This document shows, in pieces, positions 47,257-60,223 of a DNA stretch of 64,000 nucleotides (its first letter is position 1; every line of letters begins with the position of its first letter). The stretch is from positions 248,001-312,000 of the forward strand of contig CP021230.1 of the NCBI GenBank assembly GCA_003999685.1. Direction: 5' to 3'. The notes below the pieces were generated by a model that ran no database searches, was not told the origin of the DNA, and was given only the letters and a program-made list of their open reading frames with translations. Both the position numbers and the translations under genes were made by a program. The stretch comes from Taiwanofungus camphoratus (Eukaryota; Basidiomycota; Agaricomycetes; Polyporales; Taiwanofungaceae).

Positions 47257-49505
47257 TCATGCACTGATGGCGACTGGCTTGGACGTATCATCCTTCTTGC
47301 CGGCAGCAGCAGCGGCCTCTGCCTGTGCAACGGCCTTCTCTGCCTGACTCTTCTTCTCCTCCATCTCTTTCAACTTTTTCTCCAGCTCTGCCGCGCTGTC
47401 TCCACCTGCAGCCTTGTTGAACGTTATGCTTTTGTGCGGACTTGGTGCACCCATCGAGCCGGTCTCAGGTGTCGGCACGTTGACTATCGGTGCATTCATA
47501 GAGAGACCGCGGTGGAAGGTAGAAGGCAGCACCCGCCCCTCAGGGTGCTGGAACGGACATGTGGCACGCGTGCATGCCGCACCAAACCGACAAGGTTGAT
47601 TGGAGTGGGTCTTTAAGGTAGCAGAAGGGCGAGGAGGATGAAGATACGGACAATTGGGGCGTGTGCAGGTGACGCCATACCTGCAAGGTGTCTGCGGCTG
47701 TGGATTGGGAGGCACCGGAGCAACAAAGGTGCTCGGCTTTATATGCTCTGTAGCTAAATGTTGTAATTCGGTGATTAGAGAAGCCACATGAGACTGGATC
47801 AGACTCGGACTTACCATTAGGATTGAGAACTGCAGGGCTAACGTGCGCCTTGATGCAGTCCTTATCCTTGCAATTTTTGCCATTCTCGCAAGCTTCGTTG
47901 CTAAGCACCACTCCACTCTCTGCAGTAGCCACAGGGGATGGATGCGAGTAGCGACATACTGGATTCGTACATTTGAGTCCGTACTTGCACAACGTAGGCG
48001 ATTGCGGCCGCTCCGGTGGTACGAAGCCTGAACGTACCAACGCTGGAGTACTAGAGGTAGACGGGACAACGGCTGCTGACGAAGTCACCGGGGAAATCGA
48101 TGCTGCAGGAGTCGGTGTCGGGGCAATTATCGCGGGTGTAGGAACAGAAGCAGCTGGCGGACGTGGGGATGCCTGAGTGCCATCAGTGATGACCTCAGTA
48201 GTGTGGGTTGTAACATGACTGGTGCCAGGCTGCCCTCCTCTACCGCGACCTGTTCCTCGCGAACCCGGGCCGCTTCTTCCTCTACCTCGTCCTCTCCCTC
48301 CGGCACTATCCATACCACCCATTTGTTGCATCCCGTTCATTCCCCCATTGAACATCATATCGCCACCCATGCCCGGCTGCATGGGGAACGCACCGTTCAT
48401 GAACTGTCCCGCGCCAGGATTCATGATCCCCATCGCCCCCGCCATTTGTGTCATCAGCGCCATCTGATTCATCATCATCTCCTGCAGTAGTAGGGGGTTC
48501 GTCATTCCCGCCATTGCGCTCATGTCCATGCCACCCATGCCGTTCATTGGGAATCCACCACCCATCAACATCATGCTGGGATCGGGCGAGCCGTTCGTGA
48601 TGTTGTCTATACGTGCTTGTATATCGTCATGGGCGAAAGGACCGTGACCGTTGCGTGCTGGCCCGACCCGTTCCAGCAGACTTCGAGGTCCACCACCACC
48701 ACTGTGCTGAGGTCCAACGCCATCCCTAAGCATCGCACGCGGGCCAGTGGGGAGATCCATACGCCTCAATTTGTTTGCGGGCCCATTCGGGGAGGGTGAG
48801 CGCGCAGAAGCGGAGCGTTTCTGAGCTGAGGGGGAAGTAGAAGGCAAAGCTTGCGAAAGAGCTTGTTGGTACAGAGGAGCACTGGCCCGGGGACCGTTCG
48901 GTGGACGTCGAGAGGCTTCATTGTTTACATGCGGAGGCAATTCACGGGTGGCTGTCTGGGTGGATGTCGAAGGCTCCGCGGCAGCTGGCGCCTCAGACTC
49001 GGGCGCTCCTTTGGCGGCTTCAGCGAATAGCCAATCAACAAAGCTCGGGTCTACATCAAGAAATAAGTGACATCCAGCGACGGGGTTGAATGAGGCTGAC
49101 CGAAATCTGTCCCAATCACTGCAGATGCACCGGTCAGCATTATTTTCACGACATGTAAATCATAACTGGACTTACAATCTTCTAGCTCGGACGAGATTTG
49201 GGCTACAGGGCGGTCAGAATGTATTAGAGCAACAAGCAATGTTCAAGCATACCAGGAGTTTTATTGTTGATGATCATGATAGTAATATATTCCGCCATGA
49301 CTGGGTCTGCAACAGAGTATTGGTCATCGCCGAAGTATGCTGTGAAAGAAAGCTCACCTGCGTCAGGGCTATATCCCCGCTTCGTGAGTTCATCCCGAAT
49401 AGAATTCTAAAGTAACTTGAGTGATAGTGCAGATGATCCACAAAATACAGAACGTACTTGTAGAGTGGAAGCACGCTCGGTCCCGATAGTCAACCCAAAC
49501 GCCAT
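47257..49505 (-). CDS. NAB2: Nuclear poly(A) RNA-binding protein, Nab2/ZC3H14 family
   Basis: Predicted to bind poly(A) tails and help mRNA export and tail-length control in the nucleus. ATG at 49505 (MAFGLTIGTERASTLQ) is followed by several very short exons: NSIRDELTKRGYSPDA, PVMAEYITIMIINNKTP, AQISSELED and DPSFVDWLFAEAAKG, which form the Nab2-type N-terminal helical fold. A disordered Pro/Ser region and a Met/Gly-rich stretch follow, then an RGG-like segment (GRGRGRGRSGPG). Four C-x5-C-x4-C-x3-H fingers are seen: CKYGLKCTNPVCRYSH, CENGKNCKDKDCIKAH, CRYGVTCTRPNCPYLH and CRFGAACTRATCPFQH. A short Ala/Glu/Lys coiled coil ends at 47257. Yeast has seven fingers and human five, so four visible here is low. 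Confidence 0.85.
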
Positions 49506-49872
49506 AGTGTGGAGTCTTTCTTGACGGCCCTGAAAATCTGCTTTGCTGTGGGGGTTAAAATGAATGAAACGATTCGCCCCGGGACCTGGACTGTTGGATA
49601 ATCGTTCCAAGTTGACGGATGAACAACCGCAACGATGGGGGAAGACGACAAAAGTACGACTCAAGGGGCCGTACAGGTCACAAACTAACCATCACAGTCA
49701 CCAAAATGCGTGACGCATCACGTGGCAGCAAGTACCATGATAATGAATTTTTGTTATTTCATGATAAGTCTCAGTGGTGTGGGAATCAGTGACGTTGAAA
49801 TTGAAAGCGCCTAACAAGATCCCAAATTTTCCGAACCGAGTCACGGTTCTCGATCTACTTCCCTCTAGCAGG
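49506..49872. promoter_or_regulatory. Shared divergent promoter of NAB2-like and CPA2 genes
   Basis: 367 bp separate the two start codons, so both promoters must lie here. GACGCATCACGTGG near 49710 has an E-box-like CACGTG core. GAGTCAC at about 49836 matches six of seven bases of the Gcn4/CPC1 site TGACTCA in reverse, which would suit general amino-acid control of CPA2. Both are short matches and could be chance. Confidence 0.4.
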
Positions 49873-52800
49873 ATGGGTCTATTACGACTCCAGCCAGCCT
49901 GGGGATTGCGGCTCTTTGAAAGCAGCAAGGCCCCGCGACTAGCTCGGAAATTTCACATCGGTTGTCCACGGCCTGCACCCGTCCCCACAAAACCCGTCTG
50001 TGCGGTCGCGCGGGCTGCCGTCGGTTCGTATGGTGAACAGGATGGAAAACACGTCCTCAATAGTCCTTCGGAGCTCGCACGCAAGATTTCTGCCAAGGTT
50101 CTGCCCAAGATCCCCCGCCCAGATGTGCGCAAGGTGCTCATCGTCGGTAGTGGTGGTCTTAGCATCGGTCAAGCAGGCGAATTCGACTACTCTGGGTCTC
50201 AGGCACTGAAGGCGCTCCGAGAGGAGGGAGTGGACGCGGTCTTGATCAACCCTAACATCGCTACGTGGCAAACCTCTCATCAGCTGGCGTCTGAAGTGTA
50301 TTTTTTGCCTATCACCCCGGATTACGTCGCATACGTCTTGGAGAAGGAACGCCCTGACGGTATCCTGCTTACTTTTGGCGGACAAAGTGCTCTGAATGTC
50401 GGTATCGAGCTGGACAGGATGGGTGTCCTCGAGCGGCTCGGCGTACAGGTTCTGGGTACTCCCATCCGGACTTTGGAAGTCTCAGAGGATCGTGACTTGT
50501 TTGTGCAGGCACTCAAAGGTGCGTCAATAAGCAATGTCATATTTTTTCCAATTCTTTCGGGCTGCATGGCCGACCTGGGGTGATCCTTCGTACTCGATCG
50601 AGGACAAATTCACAATGAAATAGGTCACGTGATCATAAGCCTAATCTAGGGTTAGGCAAATACCATTCAAATTGACTGATACAATATGTAGAAATTGATA
50701 TTCCGGTCGCACAGTCCACGGCTGTATCTTCGGTCAATGACGCTTTGAACGCGGCTGAAAAAATCGGATACCCCGTCATCCTGCGGTCTGCCTTCACGCT
50801 CGGGGGTCTCGGCTCTGGTTTCGCAAACAATCCGGACGAGCTGCGCGATCTGTCTGCGAGGAGTCTCAGTCTGAGCCCGCAAGTCCTCATTGAACGGAGT
50901 ATGAAAGGCTGGAAGGAACTCGAATATGAGGTTGTCCGTGACGCTGCTGATGTCTGTGCCATTTCCTCAGGCTCTCATATTGGTGGTCCGTGCTGACCCA
51001 TTCACCCACTGCCAGAACACGATCATCTGCTGTAATATGGAGAATTTTGATCCGCTCGGCACTCATACGGGGGATTCGATCGTTGTGGCACCCTCGCAGA
51101 CGCTCCCAGACGACGAATACCACATGCTTCGGTCAGCAGCTCTGAAGGTTATACGGCACTTGGGCGTCATCGGCGAGTGCAACATCCAGTATGCGCTTAA
51201 TCCGACGTCGCGGGAGTACTGCGTCATTGAGGTTAACGCCCGGTTGAGCCGCTCTAGGTATTACCGCAAATATCCCCGCCTCGATCTGTGCTAATTGCGT
51301 CACTAGTGCGCTGGCTTCGAAAGCGACTGGCTATCCGCTTGCGTACACGGCTGCCAAAATTGCTCTGGGACACACCCTGCCCGAGCTCCCGAACGCGGTC
51401 ACGAAAACGACGACAGCATGCTTCGAGCCCTCGTTGGACTACATCGTGACGAAGATTCCAAAGTGGGACCTTGCAAAGTTTTCCTCACAGGTCAACCGCG
51501 AGGTGGGCTCGTCCATGAAGTCGGTTGGAGAGGTCATGGCAATCGGGCGCACATTCGAGGAGAGTTTGCAGAAGGCTATTCGGCAAGTCGACCCACGGTG
51601 GAAAGGGTTTGAGGCGTATATCCGGCCGGAAGACTTGGACCAAGCACTGCAGAAGCCAACGGACATGCGGCTGTTTGCTATAGCATATGCAATGTTCAAC
51701 AAGCAATATACCGTCGATAAGCTACACGACCTGACCAAGATTGACAAGGTAAGTAATCTCGCCCTGTGAATTATTGTTAGTCTTGACTGGTAGTAAAATC
51801 TGCAGTGGTTCCTGTACAAAATCGACAATATCGTTCAAACGGTTTATGCCCTCAAGGAAGTCGGTTCAATTGAAAAGATTGACGAAGAGCTCATGAGGCG
51901 TGCCAAACGCATGGGCTTCTCCGATGCCCACATCGCCGACATTGTAACCTCCAAAGAGGACATTGTGCGCACGCACCGCAAGTCGCTCGGTGTTACACCT
52001 TTCGTGAAACGTATTGATACGCTGGCCGCCGAATACCCTGCACACACGAACTACCTTTACACCACGTACAATGCGTCTGAGCACGACGTGGAGTTCAACG
52101 AGCACGGAACTATGGTGCTTGGCAGCGGCGTGTACCGCATTGGTAGCAGCGTGGAATTCGACTGGTGTGCTGTTACTTGCGCGCGGAAGCTCAGGGAGAT
52201 GGGCAGAAGGACGATCATGGTCAACTACAATCCAGAAACTGTGTCGACTGATTTCGACGAGGCTGATAGGCTCTACTTCGAGGAGCTTGGCTATGAGCGC
52301 GTTATGGACATCTACGAGCTGGAACAGGCACAAGGCGTCATCGTCAGCGTGGGCGGTAAGTAGTACAGCCTCTAGAAGACTAGGACTTCGATTGATCAAT
52401 GGGGCATCATGTCCAGGTCAATTGCCCCAGAACATTGCTCTCCGCTTAAAGCACAACGATGTGAACGTCCTTGGAACTGACCCTGAGAAGATCGATAACG
52501 CGGAAGACCGTCATAAATTCTCATCTATTTTGGATAGCATCGGTGTCGATCAACCTGAGTGGACTGAAGTGTCCTCTGTCGCCGCTGCCAAGGAATTCGC
52601 ACAGAAAGTGGGGTATGTGATTGGGTCTTTAACAGCTACGTGAGATGGCCGTGCTGATTACAGACTGTCACACAGTTACCCAGTCCTTATTCGTCCGTCG
52701 TACGTTCTGTCTGGCGCCGCTATGAATGTCGTCTATGAAGAGTCCACGTTGGAGTACAATCTGTCGGCCGCAGCCTCCGTTTCTCCCCTCCATCCTGTCG

Positions 52801-53962
52801 TGGTCAGCAAGTTCATCAGTGATGCACAGGAGATTGACGTAGATGCTGTTGCTCACAAAGGACAACTACTATTGCATGCTATCTCTGAACACGTTGAGAA
52901 TGCTGGTGTTCACTCTGGGGATGCCACACTTGTCCTGCCCCCGTTCTCTCTGACAGAAGAGGATATGATACGGCTGAAGCAGATTGCTGAAAAGGTTGCA
53001 GCGGGCTTCGAAATTTCCGGGCCTTTCAATATGCAAGTTATTCGAAAGCCCTCTGACGCTCTAGGTGAAGAACCGCAGCTGAAGGTCATTGAATGTAATT
53101 TGCGAGCCTCCCGTTCGTTCCCGTTCGTGTCTAAGGTTCTTGGTTACAACTTCATCGACGCCGCAACGGCTGCGATTATGGGTCAAGATATTCCACAACC
53201 TGTTGATGCAATGGCAAAAAAGCGAGACTACACTGCTGTGAAAGTAGCACAGTTCTCATGGACTCGGTTAGGTGGCGCAGATCCGTTCCTTGGAGTCGGT
53301 ACGTGTCACGCTTCTCTCAAACGCCCTTGCTAGAACCGATTGGATGATAACTACACGTAGAAATGGCAAGTACGGGTGAGGTGGCCAGCTTCGGCAAGGA
53401 TATACATGAGGCTTACTGGGCATCCCTCCTGAGCACGACGGGCTTCAAGATTCCCCGTCCTAATACCGGAGTACTGATTGGTGGCGACATCACCAAGCCG
53501 GAAATGAAGACCGTCGCTAAGGGCTTATCCGACTTGGGTTTCAAGTTGTACTGCTCTTCACCGGCCGTGGAAGAGTTCCTGAACGATATTCCTTTTGTAA
53601 CTGCAAAGCGAATATTCTTCCCTACCAAGGATAAGCGCAAGTTGCGTGAAGTCTTCGACGAATACGACATTGAATGTGTCATCAACCTTGCGAAGGCAAG
53701 GGGACAGGATGCCCTCGATGAGGACTATGTCGCTCGTCGGTGAGTATCTGCGAAATGTGCCCTTCACTACGTACCTCTGACACATTATAACAGCAACGCT
53801 GTCGACTTTGGCTTACCGTTGCTAAACAACGCTCGCTGTGCTCAACTGTTTGTTGAGAGCCTGGCGCAGAAGATACCCCAAGGTGGTCTACGAAAATACT
53901 CTGAAGGTCGAATACCTTCTGAAGTTCGGTCCTGGCGAGAATTTGTGGGGAAGAGGGCATAG
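49873..53962 (+). CDS. CPA2: Carbamoyl-phosphate synthase, arginine-specific large chain (mitochondrial)
   Basis: The large subunit makes carbamoyl phosphate from ammonia, bicarbonate and two ATP for arginine synthesis. ATG at 49873 opens an Arg-rich presequence ([20 protein letters not shown]), indicating mitochondrial import. The first ATP-grasp half has [37 protein letters not shown] and [13 protein letters not shown]. The second half has [40 protein letters not shown] and [20 protein letters not shown]. The MGS-like C-terminal domain ends [13 protein letters not shown] at TAG 53962. Introns include one of 172 bp (50519-50690), and one whose donor is GTCTGT after DAAD (about 50948). Total is about 1,150-1,170 residues, normal for Cpa2. 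The small subunit gene is not in the window. Confidence 0.92.
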
Positions 53963-54101
53963 CGAGGCGAATTTAGGAACATCTAACAAACATCTATTGC
54001 ATCTGAGTACCGCTCGGAAAAAGTATAAGTACTTCAAACTGTATTTTAATCTGGTATGTAATCTACACGTTTCAACATTACACGCCGTAAAAAATGCTAC
54101 G

Positions 54102-55748
54102 CTACGGGAGGAGATCTTCTGGAGTACACAGTTCGTCAAGGTCGAGTTCTCGAACTCCCTGTCCTGGTCGAGACAGTGTATGCTCGTTGTTTCCACGATC
54201 AAAGGCGAACTTTTTAACCAAAAGCGGATCCAATAGGCCTTGTATAGCATCCGCAACGAGATGACCAATGACAGGAAGAAACTACCAGTGGCTAGTGAAT
54301 TTATTTAACCATACAGGATTGTGAGCCAAATACCTTGTACGCGTGGCCGCTTCCGGCAGTAGCCAGCATTACGTTCGAATTCGACGGATGGAACCCAATG
54401 ACCCAATCCTCATCAGGTGAGTCGGTGTACCTTAAAATACATGAGCGCTGCAGTTTTCACGAAGATGGTTTCCAAGGAAGAGGCAGGAACGGACCAGCAG
54501 AGTCGTGTGCTAGTGAACGGTTTCTTTGCGAGCGCAGGGTAAACTTTTGCAAGAGCATTCCTCAACTCTTTGAGGGCCGTCTTCGGCACGAGAGAATCTT
54601 GGTCGCCGCCGTCCGCTCGCACGAATGTTGGTGTCGACAACGGAACGTGCGAATTGACGGACTTGAGCATGTGGGTGTATCCATTGGCGTGGATAGCGAA
54701 CTTTACAATGTTCTTATCGTTCGGCTGAGAAGTCATCGTGAAGAAGGGTGAACCATTTTCTCCTTCATATGGCTTACCGGAAATACATAGAAACCAGAAT
54801 TTAGGTCCAGGTAGACAGGACACCGACGGTACACGTCGGCCTCCTCAGGGGAAAGCTGAATTTTAGCGACGGTCTGACTTGTGGTATGTGAGGCGCCTCA
54901 AGACGGACTAATTATAACGTGCTACTCACCCAGTCGCAAGACATTTATCACCAAGATTAAAACTGGGGAACGTCGAAGCAGTCCACGAACCTGCACTGAG
55001 AACGATCAGATCGGCGTTGTACGTTGTGCCGTCGACACATTCGACGCTTGTTGTCTTCCCATCCTGTTGCACAAGGTTGACGACATGTTTCCCGGGAACG
55101 ACACGTCCACCCATCGATGCCACTTTCGATAGTATGAGAGAGATACCCTGAGAAGAATTAGCCCAACCGCCATCGCGGTTGAGATATCCGGTGCTACTCT
55201 CAAAGGAGGTAGTCTCGACGCCCGGGGGAAATATCGCACGGATGGCCTCAGCGTCCTTCAATGATTCGACGCGAGCACCAAGCTCTGTATCGTTAGAGTA
55301 TGATTCGTTCGCGTACGTGCCCCCTCCCGACAAGAGGACAAATACTCCCGATCTTGGAGCGGTCGTGGGTAAGAGACAGGTCTGTCAGAAGCGGCTCGGA
55401 TCACGGCGCACTCGTGGTACGTGTCCCCCCATTCCTGCTCGTCTTTCCACGCCGCGATGGCTTCGCGAGCCAAGTGAGCATAAAAAATATCCGCATAGGA
55501 ACTTCGTACGACTTGAAGCAAGTTCGTGTCAATCCCACAGGCATCAACACAAAGTGACACGCACTTTTGTTGAGATCAGTGCTTGCAGCATCAGGTGCAG
55601 GTAACTCTGCAGATCTGTCAAGGACAGTGACCCGAGTGAAGCCTCTTTTCAAGAGGTGGTATGCCGTCGACAGGCCAAAACACCCCGCACCTACTATGAG
55701 AATCTCACTGGTTCGGTCCACGAGCGTTTTCGACAATGGAGTTGCCAT
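54102..55748 (-). CDS. FAD-dependent amine oxidase, fructosyl amino acid oxidase-like
   Basis: A DAO-family flavoenzyme that oxidises secondary amines such as fructosyl or N-methyl amino acids, releasing H2O2. ATG at 55748 (MATPLSKTLVDRTSE) precedes the FAD loop ILIVGAGCFGLSTAYHLLKR and DRSAELPAPDAASTDLNK. Downstream are VRSSYADIFYAHLAREAIAA, GYLNRDGGWANSSQGI and VVLSAGSWTAS-like DLIVLSAGSWTASTFPS. The C-terminal SPDEDWVIGFHPS and LATAGSGHAYK (flavin contact) are followed by FLPVIGHLVADAIQG, ending ELCTPEDLLP at TAG 54102. About seven introns keep phase. No C-terminal SKL-type peroxisomal signal is seen, unlike some ascomycete enzymes. It is tail-to-tail with CPA2, 139 bp apart. Sarcosine or saccharopine oxidase activity are alternatives. 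Confidence 0.82.
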
Positions 55749-56316
55749 ATTTCAGATTTCAGACGGTGAATGTGATAGTCTTCAAGGTAGAGACTGACTC
55801 GAACTCTGAGTCATTAGAGTATATTTGCAGAGACCTAGGTCTCGGTTATCGGCCAATCAGGTGGTAGAAACGTAGGTTTCTGTAAATGCACTCTATTGAA
55901 ATCAAGCTCTAGGCCGTGCCAGTGAAATCACTTAGGATAAGATACCCGACGTTCTCGCTTGTGGACACGCCGTTGAGATATCCTTGCATATGAAGGCTAT
56001 ACGATACTCAGGTTGACACAGATGTGAAGCTTGAAGTCACATGCTGATCCAATCGTTGGTTTGCGCACAAAGCCCAGGGTCCCCCTGAAGCGAGGTGACC
56101 TCACGTGACACGCGAATAGGAACGCGCCAAGTCGGATTTTGTTCTAGTGGTCTCCGAGCCAACCAAATCTCTTGTCCGTATATAGAGCATGATAGAGCTC
56201 TCTAAATCTATATACATTGCATGATCTACTAGCTATATCACAAAGGACTTAGGAAACACGAATCAACAGACGGAGAAGATATGACTAGGTCCGCAGCAAG
56301 AGCCAGAATGAGCATC
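55749..56316. other. Intergenic between flavo-oxidase and PAL
   Basis: Contains the flavo-oxidase upstream region and the PAL 3' side. GAGTATATTTGCAG near 55815 on the + strand could hold a weak TATA-like element for the minus-strand oxidase. No gene. Confidence 0.45.
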
Positions 56317-58950
56317 TTACTCGAACAGGCCAACAACGATACTCTGCATCTTGCCATCGCGAATGGCCTGGAAGTGAAAATAAAACGTCGTCAGCACACC
56401 AAGGTGATGCCCAGTAATCGGGAGTGCATACCTCATGCACAAGCGCGATGTTCTGGCCGATCGTAGCCTCCAAAACGCCAGGACCAGCTGCAAACATGTC
56501 CAGATTCTCCGCACCGTGCATGCGCACACCTAGCGTCACGCGCACGAACTCGTAGACGGCCCTTGTCCTGCCAAGGAAGGCACTCGCGGGCGCTGCACCT
56601 CTCTCCCCAGAGAGGTATGCCTTCCGCAGCTTGCACAAAAGGCTAGTGCTCCGCTCCGCAACCTGTTCGCGGAACTCGGGCACTGCACTAAGGGCGCCGA
56701 CAGCACCGTGCGATACACAGAAGTCTACAATAGGGGTTGTGCTCGCCGCCGCTACCTTGCGCATGCGTGGAGACGCGTCCATCGTGCTGGTACCCTCGAG
56801 GGAGTGATTCACCGCGGTCCAGACAGCGCCAAATAGCTCATCAAGCTGGGACACAAACAGATGCCCACCAAAATAGGTGGTTAGTTGGTCCTTTACAATG
56901 TCCTTCATGCCCTGCTGCAGCTCATGCTGAAGCGCACGCAGGTCCAGCGCTTGACACAGGATATACAGGTAGCTTGCGGTGAGCAGCGATAGAATCTCCA
57001 AAGAGTTGATCGTTGCTCGGCCGCTGACCAAGGCTAGAGAACTGCAAAATTCATATCAGTCTGGCAGCCTTCCCATTATGATCATTAGCGCTTACTTGAC
57101 AGCCTGGTTATGCATCTCTGCAGATTGCACGTGGGTCGAAACCGGGTTTGCCAAATGTCCCAGCTCGCCAACATACGCAGCGAGGTGAATGTCAAGGCCC
57201 TTCGCAAAGTAGTTCAATGAAGGGTCTGTCGCTGCCAAGTTGGGTGGCAGTCCACGGTTCATGGCAGGGTTGATGATCTCCGTAGCCTGTGCAAAAAGCA
57301 GTTTGCCGATGTGGTGCAACGCCAGGCGTGTCTTTTCCATCGCATTCGTCACTGCCATTGCCTGGAAGTTACCTCCGTGATGTACTGTATCGGCCTGGGC
57401 GTCGATGAGTGGATTGTCAGTAGCTAAAGCCGGTGAGGCAGATCAATTCAGCGATCTGATACACATACCGAAGAACGACTTACTTGTGTTGCATTCCAGC
57501 GTCACAGATGCAAGAGCGGAGAGGATGTCCTCGATCTGAGGTCCGAGGAACTGAGCCGAGGTACGGAGGGGATAACGATCCTGTCGCAATTCTCCAACAT
57601 CGTCTTTAATATTCCTTTCTTCCTCCTGAGTGACTGCGAATTGTGTGCCGGAAAGTAATTCTAGGATAGTCTCAGCCGCCTCGACTTGTCCTGGATGCGG
57701 GCGTGCGACCGCATGAATGAACGGGTCAAATGAGCCCAACGCCCCCAGCATCGCCTCTGTGCCCATCGCAGTACACACTTGCGCGAGCATGGCGAGATGC
57801 ACCGCATCGTGTAACGCGAGCGCAGCGACGGATGCAGAGAAGGCTGTGCCATTGAGAATCCCAAGGTGCTCCTTCGAGGAGAGCGGGATCGGTTCCACGC
57901 CATGTGCCGCAAGCGCCTTGTTGGAGGGAACGATTTGACGCGCACCGAATTTGGCAGGTCCGTCGAAGACTCGAATTGACGGGTTGCCAATCAGTGTCCC
58001 CGCGATGTACGACAGTGGCGACAGATCTAAGATGAAAACGACATCAGCCTCTTGCTGACGCCATCAAGATACATCACCGCAGCCCAATCAAGCAAGGATG
58101 AGCATCTGCCCATCGGGACGCCTGCCATTCAGTAGACCCTATGCCGTGTCAAATCGGAACAACACAACAAGCTCGACAGGGGCTACGGGAATGCTGCAGC
58201 GCTGGGAAAATACACGGCCACGAACCTCCAGAGGCAGAGATGCTACCACGAAGAGGCACCAGAGGAGTGATGTTTTCCCGCAAGAGGGCGCCCATTTTTT
58301 CGATTAGCTCCCAACGGACACCCGAGTGTCCGCGAATGAGCGAGTTCATGCGAATCAAGATTGCGCCGCGGACCCATGATTCTGGCATACTCGTAGACGT
58401 GAGTGGGTCCAAAAGCGGCAAAGCGGCAAGCGGGCTGTCTACTTGAGAAGGTAGAACTCCAACATGCTGGTGTTGGAGTAGCGCATGCCCCAGGGTGATG
58501 GGGTCATTCGTGCGCGTGTCAGCTGTGAAGAAAAGGAATGAGAGCATGCTTATTCCATCATCAAATCAACTTGCCACTCCCACCGAAACCAGTGCTCACG
58601 CCGTAGACGCTGGTCTCAGCCTTGACTTTGCCGACTATAACAGATCTGCTTTTCAAGACCTGTTCCATTATTTCGGGAGAATCATTCAACGCGACAGAAG
58701 CGCCATATCGTGCCGCGGCGGTAATAGCAGGTATAGACAGTGTCTGTCCGTCTACGACAATGGGTTTCCCGCTCCTGCGAGTAATGGACGAGCATCAGTC
58801 TGATAGCCTTCATGAATGACGACAGTTGAAGCCCTACTTGTGAGCTTCCAGTTCGTTGTAGGCATCCACGAACTTCGCAAGAAGAGAAGGTCCCGAGACA
58901 TGGGATGCCTTGGTCATCGGATAAAAATGTCCGTTGGTCTTGGTGGGCAT
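56317..58950 (-). CDS. PAL: Phenylalanine ammonia-lyase (aromatic amino acid ammonia-lyase)
   Basis: Deaminates phenylalanine (and perhaps tyrosine) to cinnamate. ATG at 58950 ([20 protein letters not shown]) leads through a 63-bp intron to [19 protein letters not shown]. The catalytic tyrosine loop is [15 protein letters not shown]. The MIO cofactor is formed from Ala-Ser-Gly in [17 protein letters not shown]. Further family blocks are [34 protein letters not shown] and [17 protein letters not shown]. The C-terminal lid domain ends [15 protein letters not shown] at TAA 56317. All motifs are intact and about eight exons keep phase. The intron after GGS uses a GC donor (GCAAGT). Length of roughly 720-750 residues is normal for fungal PAL. 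Role may be phenylalanine catabolism or cinnamate-derived secondary metabolism. Confidence 0.92.
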
Positions 58951-60223
58951 GGCGTCGGCAGTGAATGGAGAGACAACTTTGAACTTGTGGGGAAATTTGA
59001 AGACATTTGCCACTCCTGTCTCGCCTTTTATGCAGGCAAAAACGTAAGAGGCTGGCGCCGATCACACCAACCTTTCAAAGCGACAGCCTGTACCAGTAAT
59101 GATAGCTTATTGCATAGCTATAGTTCGTGGCATAGTGTTCCTTGGCTCCCTAGATCCGTCCGGATACTGTGGGCCAGTAATGTGATCCAACAAACCGATC
59201 ACCTTTCTTAGATGCCGAAATATTCTTCCCAGACCGCTGGAGCCCCGAGTCGGAGCGGCCGCAACATCCCCACGAAAGATTGACGGCCAATAGCACGACG
59301 AGTCGTCGAAGGCGGTAATCATGTTGGGTAACAGGCTTGAAGCGCCTTCGGACCTGGGTATTTTAGAAATTGTAAATGCACACTTCTGAGGGTTTCGAAA
59401 TTTTCGATTCGTTCTCGACTTCGTGTGGGATGCCAGCTATATTCCGGACCTCTCGGAGTCCCCGACCACGCCGAATCGGACCAGCCCCGGAATGTGCAGC
59501 CTTTGATCTGGCCGACCGCCGGCCGGCACTTGCCTATCTCAATCATTTCTTGGACAGCTGAAGTTGTTCAAGACAATGCGGGGGCAAAATGTAGAGTTTC
59601 AACACTGCCCACTGACTTGATCCTAGTTTCAACTGCGATATACTGCTCTCCTTTTCCATCTTACCGCTGGATATCGCATGTTTCCATCCACTTGTTCTCA
59701 TCTGTCGCTGGCTGTTTTGAATCAAACATGGCAGTTCCCTAGTCCCTGTGTGGAACTTCCCGCGTACAGGCCAGAACTTCTGGTGTTTTCGGATGAGCAG
59801 TGCATCTCAGCCGGCCGTTCTCGAATTATGAAACTACTGATCTCTGGCATCCCCTAGCTAGCCCTGTCCAATAACAAATACGAGCTGTTATCGTATCCGT
59901 CTGCTCACGTTCGTGGAAATTGAAGGTACTACACGTATGGTCTGTCCTTATTATCTCAGGACTGCGAGAAAGGAATCGGAAGTTATATACTTGGTAAATT
60001 CCCTTTGACAGCAATTTACCCCGCTATGTCGTGGCGGCTGTGAATCCTGTAAATGTTGGCCATCACACAGGTTCGACATGATTCCTGACGCGGAATGATG
60101 ATCGCAGGGGGTAATTCTGACGCCATCAAGTACTTGTTCCCAAATACTGGCTACAGTGGTGGTGACTTTTCTCGTCACCTGCTCTGATCTTTGAAGATTT
60201 TTCATCATGATGACCGTGTTCTA
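58951..60223. other. Gene-less stretch upstream of PAL
   Basis: Holds the PAL promoter at its left edge. Short open frames lack any domain signal. Confidence 0.45.

Noticed and set aside
50643-50655. Telomere-like AGGGTTAGG
   Set aside because: A single short occurrence inside a CPA2 intron, not a tandem array.
8262-58950. P450, terpene synthase and PAL as one secondary-metabolite cluster
   Set aside because: They are 10-35 kb apart with housekeeping genes (DUG1, NAB2, CPA2) between them and no shared regulator or tailoring enzymes.
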